The notes: a model not told the origin generated them from the letters alone. A DNA stretch of 64,000 bases from Flavobacterium noncentrifugens (GCF_900100375.1 NZ_FNEZ01000001.1:984394-1048393), one strand, 5' to 3'. Shown: positions 43,618-54,878, counted from the first letter of the stretch. Program-made: numbers and translations.

Positions 43618-45156
43618 ATGAAATACCAGACGTTTTTTAAACAAATAACATTCGTTTTATTTGTGAGTTTTTTTGCATCCTGCGACAATGATTCCAATGA
43701 CATTGGAACCAATATAGTAGGAGATGATAATTTTGCAGTTCAGGGACAGTCTTTTTCTGTAAAGGCGACGCCATACAATTACGGAGTGGTTGCTTCAAAC
43801 AACCTTCCCACTGCGGCATTAGGAACTTACGTCCATCCGGTTTTTGGAAAAACGACAGCCAATTACGCTACAGAAGTGGTTCTTGCAACGGTAAATCCTA
43901 CCATCGACGCGACATTATCTCCAACAGTTACAGAGGTAACGCTGTCGGTTCCGTATTTCAGTACCGTTTTAAGTAGCGATGCTACGACTGCAATCAGTAC
44001 TTACGAACTGGATTCCATTTACGGCAATGCGTCGGCTTTCCTGAAACTGAAAGTTTACAGATCGAGGGTTTATATGAGCGATCCAGCAACGCCAAATTTT
44101 TACACAGACCAGAATACGCTTTTCCAAAACCCATCAGCTGATGACTTTCTAGGAGGAAATGATGATTTTTTCTTTGATAAAGTGTATAAAGAAGAAGAAA
44201 CGTTCGATGAAGATACAAATGAATATGTTAAATCAAAGGTGTCTCCACGAATGATACTTAGTTTGGAACCGGATAAGTTCAAAGACATTTTGTTTTCGGC
44301 TGCAGCGCAAGGCCAACTGCTCAATAATAATGTGTTTAAGCAGTATTTTAGAGGGTTGTATTTTAGTATAGAAGAAAGGGATCCTGGCCAGTCGGTTATG
44401 GGAATGTTAAACTTTGCAGCGGGAAAGATTACAGTTAAATACTTAGAAAAAAAGGTTGCTGCCGATGCTCTGCCTACGGTAAAGAAAACGATTGTGCTTA
44501 ATTTGACCGGAAATTCTGTAAGCCTTCTTAACAAAACGAATGCCGCTGTCATTCCTGACGAAGCGAAAAAACTGGTTCTTGAAGGTGGACAAGGCAAGAT
44601 GGCCGTAATCGAGTTGTTTCCAAATGAAAACCTGGAAACCCTTAGGGCTGAAAACATGTTGATTAATGATGCAACGCTTACCTTTCATGTTGATACGCCT
44701 ACGATGGCAGGTTCTGAGAATATGTCACGACGCATCTATCTGTATGATTTAACAAACAATACGCCTATAATTGATTATAGTTCAGATGTGACCACCAATG
44801 CGACCAATGTTAAGCTAAACAAGAGTATTTACGGTGGGATTTTACAGGTCGTGAACAATGGGACTGACACCCGATATACGATAAAACTCACAAATCATGT
44901 GATAAATATATTGAAAGATAGCGATAGCAGCCCGTCAGATAATGTGAAACTAGGATTGGTTGTCACTGAAAATATAAACGCAGTAACTACGAAAACATTG
45001 AAAAATGCATTTACTTTACCAACTGGTGAAAAAGTAGAAACTGTTCCAACCATGTCGGTTGTTCATCCTTTTGGAACTGTTTTATGGGGAAGCGGGGCAG
45101 ATGTTCCCGAGGACAAAAGACTAAAATTTCAGATTTATTATACAAAACCTAATTAA
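43618..45156 (+). CDS. DUF4270 surface lipoprotein
   Basis: A 512-residue lipoprotein with lipobox FFASC and an acidic tether (CDNDSNDIGTNIVGDDNF). The pattern YNYGVVASNNLPTAALGTYVHPVFGKTTANYATEVVLA is typical of DUF4270, a Bacteroidetes family of unknown function; the rest is beta-rich. Probably an outer-membrane lipoprotein. It lies 17 bases after the glycogen-synthase-like gene and 9 before glmS. Confidence 0.85.
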   Translation: MKYQTFFKQITFVLFVSFFASCDNDSNDIGTNIVGDDNFAVQGQSFSVKATPYNYGVVASNNLPTAALGTYVHPVFGKTTANYATEVVLATVNPTIDATLSPTVTEVTLSVPYFSTVLSSDATTAISTYELDSIYGNASAFLKLKVYRSRVYMSDPATPNFYTDQNTLFQNPSADDFLGGNDDFFFDKVYKEEETFDEDTNEYVKSKVSPRMILSLEPDKFKDILFSAAAQGQLLNNNVFKQYFRGLYFSIEERDPGQSVMGMLNFAAGKITVKYLEKKVAADALPTVKKTIVLNLTGNSVSLLNKTNAAVIPDEAKKLVLEGGQGKMAVIELFPNENLETLRAENMLINDATLTFHVDTPTMAGSENMSRRIYLYDLTNNTPIIDYSSDVTTNATNVKLNKSIYGGILQVVNNGTDTRYTIKLTNHVINILKDSDSSPSDNVKLGLVVTENINAVTTKTLKNAFTLPTGEKVETVPTMSVVHPFGTVLWGSGADVPEDKRLKFQIYYTKPN

Positions 45157-45165
45157 GATAAGATT

Positions 45166-47013
45166 ATGTGTGGAATTGTCGGATACATAGGATTTAGAGA
45201 AGCTTATCCAATTGTGATTAAAGGCCTTAAAAGGTTAGAATACAGAGGATATGACAGCGCAGGAGTGATGCTTTTTGACGGAAATGACCTTAAAGTTTCC
45301 AAAACAAAAGGCAAAGTTTCTGACCTTGAGGAAAAATCCAAAGAGATTTCCCAGTCGGGTACTATCGGAATGGGACATACGCGTTGGGCTACTCACGGAG
45401 TGCCAAATGACATCAATTCGCATCCGCACCTTTCAAATTCAGAAAACCTTGCGATCATCCACAACGGAATCATCGAAAATTATGAGCCTCTGAAAAAGGA
45501 ACTGATCAAAAGAGGATACGTATTCAAGTCGGATACCGATACGGAAGTGTTGGTTAACCTGATCGAAGAAGTTAAAAAGAAAGAAAACCTCAAACTCGGG
45601 AAAGCGGTGCAAGTGGCGTTAAACCAGGTTATCGGCGCTTATGCTATTTGTGTTTTTGACAAACAAAAACCAGACGAAATCGTGGTGGCCCGTTTGGGAA
45701 GCCCGTTGGCAATCGGTGTTGGAAAAGACGAGTTTTTCATCGCTTCCGATGCATCGCCATTTATCGAATATACTTCAAATGCGATTTATCTGGAAGATGA
45801 GGAAATGGCGATCGTAAGATTGCACAAGCCTTTAAAAATCAGGAAAATCAAAGACGATACAATCGTAGATCCTTACATTCAGGAACTTCAGATGAATTTA
45901 GAGCAGATTGAAAAAGGCGGATACGACCATTTCATGCTCAAAGAAATCTATGAGCAGCCAAATGTTATTAAAGATACTTATCGCGGAAGGCTTTTGGCTA
46001 ATGAAGGCATTATCAAAATGGCCGGGATCGAGGACAACCTCGAAAAGTTCCTGAATGCCGACCGCATCCTGATCGTAGCCTGCGGAACTTCATGGCATGC
46101 CGGATTGGTCGCAGAATACATCATTGAAGAATTTACAAGAATTCCGGTTGAAGTAGAATATGCGTCAGAATTCCGTTACAGGAATCCGATCATCAATAAA
46201 AACGACATCGTCATTGCCATCTCACAATCCGGTGAAACGGCTGATACTTTAGCAGCAATCAAGTTGGCTAAAGAAAATGGCGCTTTCGTTTTCGGAGTTT
46301 GTAATGTTGTAGGGTCTTCCATTTCAAGAGAAACCCATGCAGGCGCTTATACGCACGCCGGGCCTGAAATTGGCGTAGCATCGACAAAAGCATTTACGAC
46401 ACAAATTACGGTTTTGACGATGATCGCTTTGAGATTGGCTAAAGCCAAGGGAACGCTTTCAAACTCTGACTTCCACAGGCATTTGCAGGAACTTGAAATC
46501 ATTCCAGAAAAAGTGCAGGAAGCTTTAGAAATGACCAATGAGGTCGCTAAAACCATTGCCGCAAAATTCAAGGATTCTCAAAATTGCCTTTACTTGGGAA
46601 GAGGATATAATTTCCCGGTGGCTTTGGAAGGAGCCTTAAAATTAAAAGAAATTTCATACATCCACGCCGAAGGTTATCCTGCAGCAGAAATGAAGCACGG
46701 CCCGATCGCTTTGATCGATGAGCAGATGCCGGTAGTTGTAATTGCCCCAAAACAAGGACATTATGACAAAGTCGTGAGCAACATTCAGGAAATAAAATCA
46801 AGAAGCGGAAAAATCATTGCAATTGTCACCAAAGGAGATACCCAGGTTCGTGACCTTGCTGATTATGTGATTGAAATTCCCGATACTTCAGATGCTTTGT
46901 CACCGTTGCTGACTACCATTCCATTGCAATTGTTGTCTTATCATATTGCAGTAATGAGGGATTGTAATGTTGACCAACCAAGAAATTTGGCCAAATCAGT
47001 AACAGTTGAGTAA
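45166..47013 (+). CDS. glmS: Glutamine-fructose-6-phosphate aminotransferase
   Basis: A 615-residue enzyme making glucosamine-6-phosphate, the first step to UDP-GlcNAc. The Ntn-type glutaminase domain begins with Cys2 (MCGIVGYIG); YRGYDSAG and GHTRWATHG follow. Two SIS domains form the isomerase part (ACGTSWHAGLVAEYIIEE, ISQSGETADTLAAI, LGRGYNFPVALEGALKLKEISYIHAEGYPAAEMKHGP). Complete and ends at a clear terminator. No glmS ribozyme is visible upstream. Confidence 0.97.
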   Translation: MCGIVGYIGFREAYPIVIKGLKRLEYRGYDSAGVMLFDGNDLKVSKTKGKVSDLEEKSKEISQSGTIGMGHTRWATHGVPNDINSHPHLSNSENLAIIHNGIIENYEPLKKELIKRGYVFKSDTDTEVLVNLIEEVKKKENLKLGKAVQVALNQVIGAYAICVFDKQKPDEIVVARLGSPLAIGVGKDEFFIASDASPFIEYTSNAIYLEDEEMAIVRLHKPLKIRKIKDDTIVDPYIQELQMNLEQIEKGGYDHFMLKEIYEQPNVIKDTYRGRLLANEGIIKMAGIEDNLEKFLNADRILIVACGTSWHAGLVAEYIIEEFTRIPVEVEYASEFRYRNPIINKNDIVIAISQSGETADTLAAIKLAKENGAFVFGVCNVVGSSISRETHAGAYTHAGPEIGVASTKAFTTQITVLTMIALRLAKAKGTLSNSDFHRHLQELEIIPEKVQEALEMTNEVAKTIAAKFKDSQNCLYLGRGYNFPVALEGALKLKEISYIHAEGYPAAEMKHGPIALIDEQMPVVVIAPKQGHYDKVVSNIQEIKSRSGKIIAIVTKGDTQVRDLADYVIEIPDTSDALSPLLTTIPLQLLSYHIAVMRDCNVDQPRNLAKSVTVE

Positions 47014-47030
47014 CATTAAAATATAAGTTG

Positions 47031-47059
47031 AAAAAGCGGAATTTATTTCCGCTTTTTTT
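47031..47059 (+). terminator. Terminator after glmS
   Basis: AAAAAGCGGAA pairs with TTCCGCTTTTT (47031-47041, 47047-47057) around TTTAT and is followed by further T. Confidence 0.85.
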
Positions 47060-47229
47060 GTGCCTTTTAAAAAAATTTCCCAAGTATTTATTTTTGAATA
47101 AAATGCTATTTTATATGTATGCATAATATTTTTTATACCTATTATATCGATATAGTTGTAAATGTTTAAACATTTGATAAATATTGAATCAATAGTATTC
47201 AATTAAAAATTTGTTAATTGTGAAAATAT

Positions 47230-47263
47230 TTTGAGCCCTTTTTATTAATGTGAAAAATATTTG
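47230..47263 (+). promoter_or_regulatory. Putative promoter of the TonB receptor gene
   Basis: TTTG at 47230-47233 and AATATTTG at 47256-47263 resemble the -33 and -7 boxes with 22 bases between; the first base of the -7 box deviates. The 170 bases before it are AT-rich and hold no gene. Confidence 0.4.
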
Positions 47264-47299
47264 TACATTGGCATTATAAACCACAAAAAATCTAACCCA

Positions 47300-50146
47300 A
47301 TGAAAATGTACTTATTTATTTTGTCGTTGTTTTTTTGCAGCATCATGCATGCGCAAACGACAATTACAGGTTCTGTTACCGACAGCAACAACCTGCCAAT
47401 TCCCGGTGCAAATGTAAAAGTCTCCGGAGATAATGCAGGAACTGTCACAGACATGGACGGAAAATTTTCTTTAACTGCTACCAGGAAACCGCCTTTCACA
47501 ATAGAGGTTTCGAGCGTAGGATTCGGTGTTAAAAAAGTTGACGTTCAGTCTGAGAACCAAAAAATAGCGGTAAAGTTAACTGATGAAGAAAACAAACTTG
47601 ACGAAATCGTAGTATCGGCTTCAAGAACGCCTGAAAGGGTTATAGAGTCGCCTGTTACAATTGAAAGAATGGGGCTTCAGCAGATTAAAAATACCACTGC
47701 AGCGAGCTATTATGATGGTTTGGAAAACCTGAAAGAAGTACATTTCAATACAAGCAGTTTGTCATTCAAATCGATCAATACACGTGGTTTTGCAACTGTT
47801 GCCAATACGCGTTTCATGCAGTTGGTTGACGGAATGGACAATTCTTCACCGGCATTGAATTTTGTTCTCGGAAACCTTATCGGTGTTTCAGAACTCGATG
47901 TTGCGAACGTAGAGTTGTTGCCAGGTGCATCATCTGCACTTTACGGAGCCAATGCGTTCAACGGAATTTTATTCATGAACAGCAAAAGCCCATTCACAAA
48001 TGAAGGAATCAGTACGTACATAAAATACGGGCAAACCAGACAAAATGTAGCCGGAACCAACGATTACTGGGATTTCGGAATGAGGGCAGCGAAAGCTTTT
48101 ACCAAACATTTTGCAGCGAAAGCCAACTTTACTTACTTAAGAGGTACAGAATGGATTGCAGACGACAGAAACAGTGTGACTGACGGCGGAATCGGACATG
48201 GCGTAAACCAAAATTACGACGGATTGAACCTTTACGGAGATGAGGTGACCACCTTCATCAATAATGTAGGACAAGTGAGCCGCACCGGATACCGCGAAAA
48301 AGATTTGACAGACAACAAAATCGAAAGCGTAAAAGCCGACTTCTCTTTGCACTTCAAGCCTTGGGCAAATGATTTTGAAATCATCCTCCAAAGCAAAATT
48401 GGTACAGGAAATACGATTTATCAGGGTGCCAACAGGTATGCGCTCAAAAACTTTTACATGAACCAGAATAAACTGGAAGTAAAAGGGAAAAACTTTTTCG
48501 CACGTGTTTACATGACTACTGAAGATGCAGGAGATTCTTATGACATGCGTTTCGCAGGATGGAACGTTAATGCCTTGTCAAAATCTAATACCAACTGGTT
48601 TACAGATTACGCAACAGCTTTTCAGCTTTCATCGGCCATCTTAGGATTGAATGCGAATGGCGCTTCAAATTACGCAAGGGCTTTTGCAGATACAAACATG
48701 TCGCCTGGATTAAACCTAACGCCAAATACCAATCCGCTGAATCCTTCTGAGCCAAGAAATGCGAGATTTGAGCCGGGATCAACGCAGTTTAACAACGCAC
48801 TAAAAACGGTTACGGCTAATCCTGATTTAACTCAGGGTGCAAAATTCATCGACCACTCAGAAATTTACCATTCAGATGTAAATTATAACTTTAAAGACAT
48901 CATCAAATTTGCTGAAATCCAGCTTGGAGGTTCTGCAAGACAATATGTAATGAATTCTGAAGGAACGATCTTTACAGATTATGATGGCCCGATCAAATAC
49001 AACGAATTCGGTGTTTACGGCCAGTTGACTAAAAAATTCCTTGAGGAAAGATTGAAATTCACCGGATCTGTCCGTTATGACAAGAGCCGCAATTTTGACG
49101 GATTTTTCTCTCCAAGGGTATCTTTTGTCTATTCTGCCGGGGCAGATAAAAGACATAATTTCCGCGCATCTTACCAAACAGGTTTCAGAAACCCTACGAC
49201 CCAGGACCAGTATATCGGACTTGATTTAGGCCCATTCGCCCTGATCGGATCAGCACCTGACAACCTTACGAGATTTACAGAAATCAGACAAAACAATGTG
49301 AATGGTGTGACGATTTCTGCACAAGGGCAGGAAATTCTTGGTGCAGACCAGGTGACGCTTTCAGGGGTTAACGCTTACCAGAATTCATATACTTTGAGTT
49401 CTGTACAGGCATTTGATGCTGCAAGAAACAGCGGACAAACAATCGCTGCATCGGCTGCTTTGCTTGAAAAAGCAACAATCGGATTGGTGAAACCGGAAAG
49501 GGTTCAGGCTTTTGAATTGGGATATCGTACTATTGTAAACAACGACCTTTCAGTAGACATCAGCGGATATTACAACATTTACAATGACTTCCTGAACCAG
49601 GCAAGGGTTTATACGCCTTATTATGGTGACGCCAACGATACTTCTGCAGGATCACAAGCGGTAGCTGCGATCAATAACAAAGATAGAAGGGTTTACCAGA
49701 TTTATACCAATTCAAGAACGGAAGTGAAATCTAAAGGTTTCGGTGTTGGATTGTCTAAAAAAGTATACAAAGATTTCGAATTGGGTGCCAACTACAACTT
49801 CGCAGAATTTGAATTTGATCAGTCGAAAGACCCAAGCTTCATCGCTGGTTTCAACACGCCTAAACACAGGGTAAAAGCATCGTTAGGAAATGACAAATTG
49901 TTTAAAAACTTTGGGTTCAACGTGAATGTAAGATGGAATACGGAATACTTATGGGAGTCTTCGTTCGCAGACGGCATGGTTCCGGAAAATACGGTTTTGG
50001 ATGCGCAGATCAATTATGCCATTCCGAAAATCAAATCCGTACTTAAAGTAGGTGCGAACAACCTTGGCGGAAAAGATTACATCCAGGTTATCGGAGCAGG
50101 ACAAATTGGAAGGCTTTACTTTGTTTCCTTAACGATCAATCCTTAA
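47300..50146 (+). CDS. TonB-dependent receptor with carboxypeptidase-like domain
   Basis: Start at ATG 47300 (MKMYLFILSLFFCSIMHAQ), a signal peptide; upstream codons in frame are in the promoter region. The 948-residue protein has a CarboxypepD_reg-like domain (TITGSVTDSNNLPIPGANVKV, about 20-100), a plug domain (DEIVVSASRTPERVIESPVTIERM ... ASSALYGANAFNGILFMNSK) and a 22-strand barrel ending in a hydrophobic C-terminus (GRLYFVSLTINP). It imports a substrate across the outer membrane. The adjacent GDSL-type lipoprotein at 50178 is probably its partner. Confidence 0.92.
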   Translation: MKMYLFILSLFFCSIMHAQTTITGSVTDSNNLPIPGANVKVSGDNAGTVTDMDGKFSLTATRKPPFTIEVSSVGFGVKKVDVQSENQKIAVKLTDEENKLDEIVVSASRTPERVIESPVTIERMGLQQIKNTTAASYYDGLENLKEVHFNTSSLSFKSINTRGFATVANTRFMQLVDGMDNSSPALNFVLGNLIGVSELDVANVELLPGASSALYGANAFNGILFMNSKSPFTNEGISTYIKYGQTRQNVAGTNDYWDFGMRAAKAFTKHFAAKANFTYLRGTEWIADDRNSVTDGGIGHGVNQNYDGLNLYGDEVTTFINNVGQVSRTGYREKDLTDNKIESVKADFSLHFKPWANDFEIILQSKIGTGNTIYQGANRYALKNFYMNQNKLEVKGKNFFARVYMTTEDAGDSYDMRFAGWNVNALSKSNTNWFTDYATAFQLSSAILGLNANGASNYARAFADTNMSPGLNLTPNTNPLNPSEPRNARFEPGSTQFNNALKTVTANPDLTQGAKFIDHSEIYHSDVNYNFKDIIKFAEIQLGGSARQYVMNSEGTIFTDYDGPIKYNEFGVYGQLTKKFLEERLKFTGSVRYDKSRNFDGFFSPRVSFVYSAGADKRHNFRASYQTGFRNPTTQDQYIGLDLGPFALIGSAPDNLTRFTEIRQNNVNGVTISAQGQEILGADQVTLSGVNAYQNSYTLSSVQAFDAARNSGQTIAASAALLEKATIGLVKPERVQAFELGYRTIVNNDLSVDISGYYNIYNDFLNQARVYTPYYGDANDTSAGSQAVAAINNKDRRVYQIYTNSRTEVKSKGFGVGLSKKVYKDFELGANYNFAEFEFDQSKDPSFIAGFNTPKHRVKASLGNDKLFKNFGFNVNVRWNTEYLWESSFADGMVPENTVLDAQINYAIPKIKSVLKVGANNLGGKDYIQVIGAGQIGRLYFVSLTINP

Positions 50147-50177
50147 TTCATTCATTTAATAAAAATTATACAGAATC

Positions 50178-51752
50178 ATGATAAAAAATTTCAAATGGTT
50201 GTTACTGGTTTCTTTAACCTTTGCAGCATGTAATAGTGATGATGATGAAAGCCTGGTTGCCGCAGACGTTCCAGTCGTAGCCGGATCAGCAGATTTTTCC
50301 AAATATGTGGCTTTAGGAAATTCCCTTACTGCCGGATTTAGTGACAATGCGTTGTTCATCAAAGGACAGCAAGGTTCTTACACCAATATACTCGCGCAGC
50401 AATTTGCGGTGGTTGGCGGTGGCGAATTTAAAATTCCGCTGATGAATGACAATATTGGAGGCCTGCTTTTTGGAGGTGCTGCAAATCCGAGGTTCGGTCC
50501 GAGGCTTACCTTTAATGGTGTAGGTCCGGTTCCTGTTTCGGGAACGCCTACTACTGATGTGATTTTAGGGCATTTAACCGGTCCGTTTAACAATATGGGT
50601 GTTCCCGGTGCAAAAAGCTTTCATTTATTGGCTCCCGGATATGGAAATCCGGCCGGACTTGCAGCTTCGCCTGCGACAGCAAATCCATATTTTGTGCGTT
50701 TTGCATCAAGCAACGGAACTTCTGTTTTGGCAGATGCCATGGCGCAAAGCCCGACTTTCTTTTCTCTTTGGATTGGAAACAACGATGTTTTGGGATATGC
50801 TACTGCTGGCGGTGTCACAACGGCCCAGGATCCCGTAAACGGAGGAGACATTACTCCGCCAACAGGTGCGCCTGGAGTAGGTTTTGACGGAACTTATGCG
50901 GCTTTGGTTACAACCTTGACATCAAACGGTGCTAAAGGCGTTGTTGCAAATATTCCTTATGTAAATACGGTACCTTTTTTTACAACCGTTCCTGTCAATC
51001 CTTTGACGTCTAAAGTCTTGGGAAGTGGCAACGTTGCGGTAGGAGAAGCAACGATAGATCAATTGAATTCATTGCTCTACGGACCTTTGAAACAGGCGCT
51101 GACTGCATTTGGCGCTGGCGATCGTTTGGAATTGCTGTCAAAAACAGGAGGCAATCCACTTTTAATTAAAGACGAGTCGCTTACAGATTTGTCTGCACAG
51201 CTTACGGCAGCGTTCACCCCAAGTTTGGGTGCGCCAACCGCTGCTTTCTACGGACAGGTTTTCGGACAGGCCAGACAAGCAAAAAAGACAGCTGATCCTG
51301 CAACTACCGACTTCATTTTGTTGACGACACAATCCGTGATAGGAACTGCTCCGGCAGGAATTCCGGCACCTTTGAACAAATTCGGGATCACTTATCCGCT
51401 TCAGGACAAGCACGTTTTGGTTCCATCTGAAATCCTAGAATTAAAAACAGCAACTGATTCATACAACGTTACGATCAAAGGCTTGGCAGACCAGAAAGGC
51501 CTTGCTTTTGTGGATGCAAATGCCGTGTTAAGCCAGGTTTTCAATGGAGGAATCCGTTTTGGAAACTACCAGCTGACTTCAGCATTCGTAACCGGAGGCG
51601 CTTTCTCTCTTGACGGGGTTCACCCAAGCCCAAGAGGTTACGCTTTGATCGCAAATAAATTCATGGAAGCCATCAACGCCAAATACGGTTCTACTTTCAG
51701 GCCGGTTGATTTGGGATTGTATCCAATACAATATCCTGCAATATTAAATTAA
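50178..51752 (+). CDS. SGNH/GDSL-type surface lipoprotein
   Basis: A 524-residue lipoprotein (lipobox FAAC, Cys18, then SDDDES tether). The hydrolase blocks are present: GNSL at 47-50 (Ser49 nucleophile, GDSL replaced by GNSL), GVPGAK with block II Gly, IGNNDVLGYA with the block III Asn, and DGVHPSPRGYALIAN with Asp/His. So catalysis is plausible. It sits directly after a TonB receptor, like SusD-type partners, and may process the receptor's ligand. Ends at a terminator. Confidence 0.85.
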   Translation: MIKNFKWLLLVSLTFAACNSDDDESLVAADVPVVAGSADFSKYVALGNSLTAGFSDNALFIKGQQGSYTNILAQQFAVVGGGEFKIPLMNDNIGGLLFGGAANPRFGPRLTFNGVGPVPVSGTPTTDVILGHLTGPFNNMGVPGAKSFHLLAPGYGNPAGLAASPATANPYFVRFASSNGTSVLADAMAQSPTFFSLWIGNNDVLGYATAGGVTTAQDPVNGGDITPPTGAPGVGFDGTYAALVTTLTSNGAKGVVANIPYVNTVPFFTTVPVNPLTSKVLGSGNVAVGEATIDQLNSLLYGPLKQALTAFGAGDRLELLSKTGGNPLLIKDESLTDLSAQLTAAFTPSLGAPTAAFYGQVFGQARQAKKTADPATTDFILLTTQSVIGTAPAGIPAPLNKFGITYPLQDKHVLVPSEILELKTATDSYNVTIKGLADQKGLAFVDANAVLSQVFNGGIRFGNYQLTSAFVTGGAFSLDGVHPSPRGYALIANKFMEAINAKYGSTFRPVDLGLYPIQYPAILN

Positions 51753-51769
51753 AGAGTAGTATTCAGAAA

Positions 51770-51799
51770 AAAAAGCCATCCGTTTTTGGGTGGCTTTTT
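51770..51799 (+). terminator. Terminator after the GDSL lipoprotein gene
   Basis: An A-run then GCCATCC pairs with GGGTGGC (one G-T pair) around a T-rich loop, followed by six T. Confidence 0.8.
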
Positions 51800-51882
51800 T
51801 GTTTTATAGCGTGATTTCGTCTGAATAAAATCCAATAACAAACAATACTGCAAAATTTCAATAATTTTTCATTCAAATGTTG

Positions 51883-51912
51883 TTGATTTTATATTTTAAA
51901 AAATTATCTTTG
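51883..51912 (+). promoter_or_regulatory. Putative atpD promoter
   Basis: TTG at 51883-51885, 19 bases, then TATCTTTG at 51905-51912: a near-ideal Bacteroidetes promoter. It leaves a leader of about 75 bases before the atpD start at 51995. Confidence 0.6.
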
Positions 51913-51991
51913 CACTCTGAAAAAGAGGTCGTTTTTAGAATTTCTGTCAAGGCCTTTCACAAACCTAAATAGCTATTTAATAAATACATAA

Positions 51992-53506
<1,515 letters not shown>

Positions 53507-53508
53507 TT

Positions 53509-53575
53509 AATGGATAATTAACAATTGACAGTTGACAATTATCCATTGTCCATTATCAATTATCAATTGAAAAAT
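53509..53575. repeat. Inverted repeat between atpD and atpC
   Basis: AATGGATAATT (53509-53519) is repeated inverted as AATTATCCATT (53537-53547), followed by the related ATTATCAATTATCAATTG. It forms nearly the whole atpD-atpC spacer. Similar GACAATTG-rich sequences look like a separate small repeat family. It replaces the usually short gap between these genes. Confidence 0.6.
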
Positions 53576-53857
53576 ATGACTTTAGAAATCGTATCACCGG
53601 AAACCACACTATTCTCAGGAGCCGTAACAGCCGTTACTTTTCCTGGCGTTGACGGAAGTTTCCAGATTTTGAACCACCACGCGCCAATCGTTGCGATCCT
53701 TAAAGAAGGCGTCATCAAAATTGCCGCCGACCATTTTGAGATCAGCAAAGAAGCCGCTTCGAAGTTTACGAAAGTAGATGAGAAAACCTATACGGTTGCG
53801 ATCAATTCTGGCACAGTCGAAATGAATGACAACAAAATCATTGTTTTAGCCGACTAA
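53576..53857 (+). CDS. atpC: ATP synthase F1 subunit epsilon
   Basis: Start at ATG 53576 (MTLEIVSPETTLFSGAVTAVTFPG); the longer frame reads repeat DNA. The 93-residue protein is the N-terminal beta-sandwich only (GVDGSFQILNHHAPIVAIL ... IKIAADHFEIS), without the C-terminal helical hairpin of the E. coli protein, a normal form in Bacteroidetes. It closes F1 and joins the rotor. Confidence 0.93.
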   Translation: MTLEIVSPETTLFSGAVTAVTFPGVDGSFQILNHHAPIVAILKEGVIKIAADHFEISKEAASKFTKVDEKTYTVAINSGTVEMNDNKIIVLAD

Positions 53858-53878
53858 AGCAAACCCAATTTATATTAG

Positions 53879-53908
53879 AAACGCCTCGAATCTTCGGGGC
53901 GTTTCTTT
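53879..53908 (+). terminator. Terminator after atpC
   Basis: AAACGCCTCGAA pairs with TTCGGGGCGTTT (one mismatch), followed by CTTTT. Confidence 0.75.
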
Positions 53909-53910
53909 TG

Positions 53911-53990
53911 GGAAGCTATTCCGGCTATCCGCTCTATATTTCGCTGCGTTGCACTCCGCGAAAGGATGCCGCTGCTATCCGGGCTAAAGG
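53911..53990. repeat. Dispersed intergenic repeat, copy 3
   Basis: The 5' arm GAAGCTATTCCGGCTATCCG and CTCTATA leads to TTTCGC (53939-53944), which pairs with GCGAAA; the 3' arm is GGATGCCGCTGCTATCCGGG then CTAAAGG. Lies between atpC and the YozG-type gene. Confidence 0.7.
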
Positions 53991-54009
53991 CGTGTGGGTT
54001 TCAAAATGT

Positions 54010-54219
54010 TTATTTTTCAGCAATATATTCGATAATGTCTCCAGGCTGGCATTCCAACACTTTGCAGATCGCTTCCAATGTCGAAAATCGGATCGCTTTA
54101 GCCTTTCCAGTCTTTAGTATGGAAAGATTTGCAGTAGTAATGCCGATGCGCTCGGCAAGTTCATTGGAGCGCATTTTTCGTCTAGCCAGCATCACATCAA
54201 GATTTAAAACGATTGGCAT
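54010..54219 (-). CDS. YozG-type Cro/C1 regulator
   Basis: A 69-residue HTH protein: MPIVLNLDVMLARRKMRSNELAERIGITTANLSILKTGKAKAIRFSTLEAICKVLECQPGDII. This is the YozG-like group often coupled to DUF2975 membrane proteins, as here: the DUF2975 gene ends 3 bases before its start. It likely regulates that pair. Confidence 0.88.
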   Translation of the reverse strand: MPIVLNLDVMLARRKMRSNELAERIGITTANLSILKTGKAKAIRFSTLEAICKVLECQPGDIIEYIAEK

Positions 54220-54222
54220 AAT

Positions 54223-54738
54223 CTAAATCGTAAGTTCGTTTTCATCATTAATTATTTTCGCTTCATTAAAAATGTAACTCAAAATAATGAAAAACAAAGA
54301 TATGATAATTGAAAACGCTATCGACTCCGGACTGATACTACTTATCTTTAGATGGATAGTTGCGCTATTCAAAATACCATACGCATAACCGGGTACCTGA
54401 ATTAGAATTGGCGATGCCAACATCGAAACACCAATAATTCTAAGAGTTTTTACAGATAAATCAGTGAAAAATTCTTTTCTAATAAACATATCGATGAGCT
54501 TTTTCAACTGGTAAATTGAATAGATGAAAAAACCATAACCAGTTGCCATTAATAAAATCACAATTGTAAGAACCGCATCGACATGATTGATTTCCTGTCC
54601 ATGTATTGTAACGTTCATTTTCGACATATTTCCGGTCATTAAACCCATAAGTAAGCCAAGCACGCTAATGACCATGATACAAATTGAGAATACGATAACG
54701 ACATTCAGGATCGTTTGAAATTGTTTAATTTTTTTCAT
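54223..54738 (-). CDS. DUF2975 membrane protein
   Basis: Start at 54738 (MKKIKQFQTILNVVIVF); the frame extends 24 codons further with AT-rich non-family sequence. About 171 residues with four membrane helices (NVVIVFSICIMVISVLGLLMG, VLTIVILLMATGYGFFIYS, a third near 110-130, IIISLFFIILSYIFNEAKI). The conserved YSIYQLKKLIDMFIRKEFFT loop fits DUF2975. Role unknown. Coupled to the YozG-type gene. Confidence 0.85.
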   Translation of the reverse strand: MKKIKQFQTILNVVIVFSICIMVISVLGLLMGLMTGNMSKMNVTIHGQEINHVDAVLTIVILLMATGYGFFIYSIYQLKKLIDMFIRKEFFTDLSVKTLRIIGVSMLASPILIQVPGYAYGILNSATIHLKISSISPESIAFSIIISLFFIILSYIFNEAKIINDENELTI

Positions 54739-54831
54739 TTTTATTTTTTTTTGGTTTCTCAAATATATATAATAATTATCGATAAACAATAAAAAAATAT
54801 TTAAAAGCAATTAGTATTGTCTGCCAAAAAC

Positions 54832-54862
54832 AAAAAAACCTCCGGAACTCCGAAGGTTTTTA
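54832..54862 (-). terminator. Terminator of the reprolysin-like protease gene
   Basis: An A/T-flanked stem AACCTCCGG with CCGAAGGTT (one mismatch) around AACT; T runs on both sides. It is at the 3' end of the minus-strand protease. Confidence 0.7.
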
Positions 54863-54878
54863 GGTAAATTATTTTTTG

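Noticed and set aside
45020..45165. glmS ribozyme upstream of glmS
   Set aside because: The preceding DUF4270 gene ends only 9 bases before glmS, leaving no room for the ribozyme.
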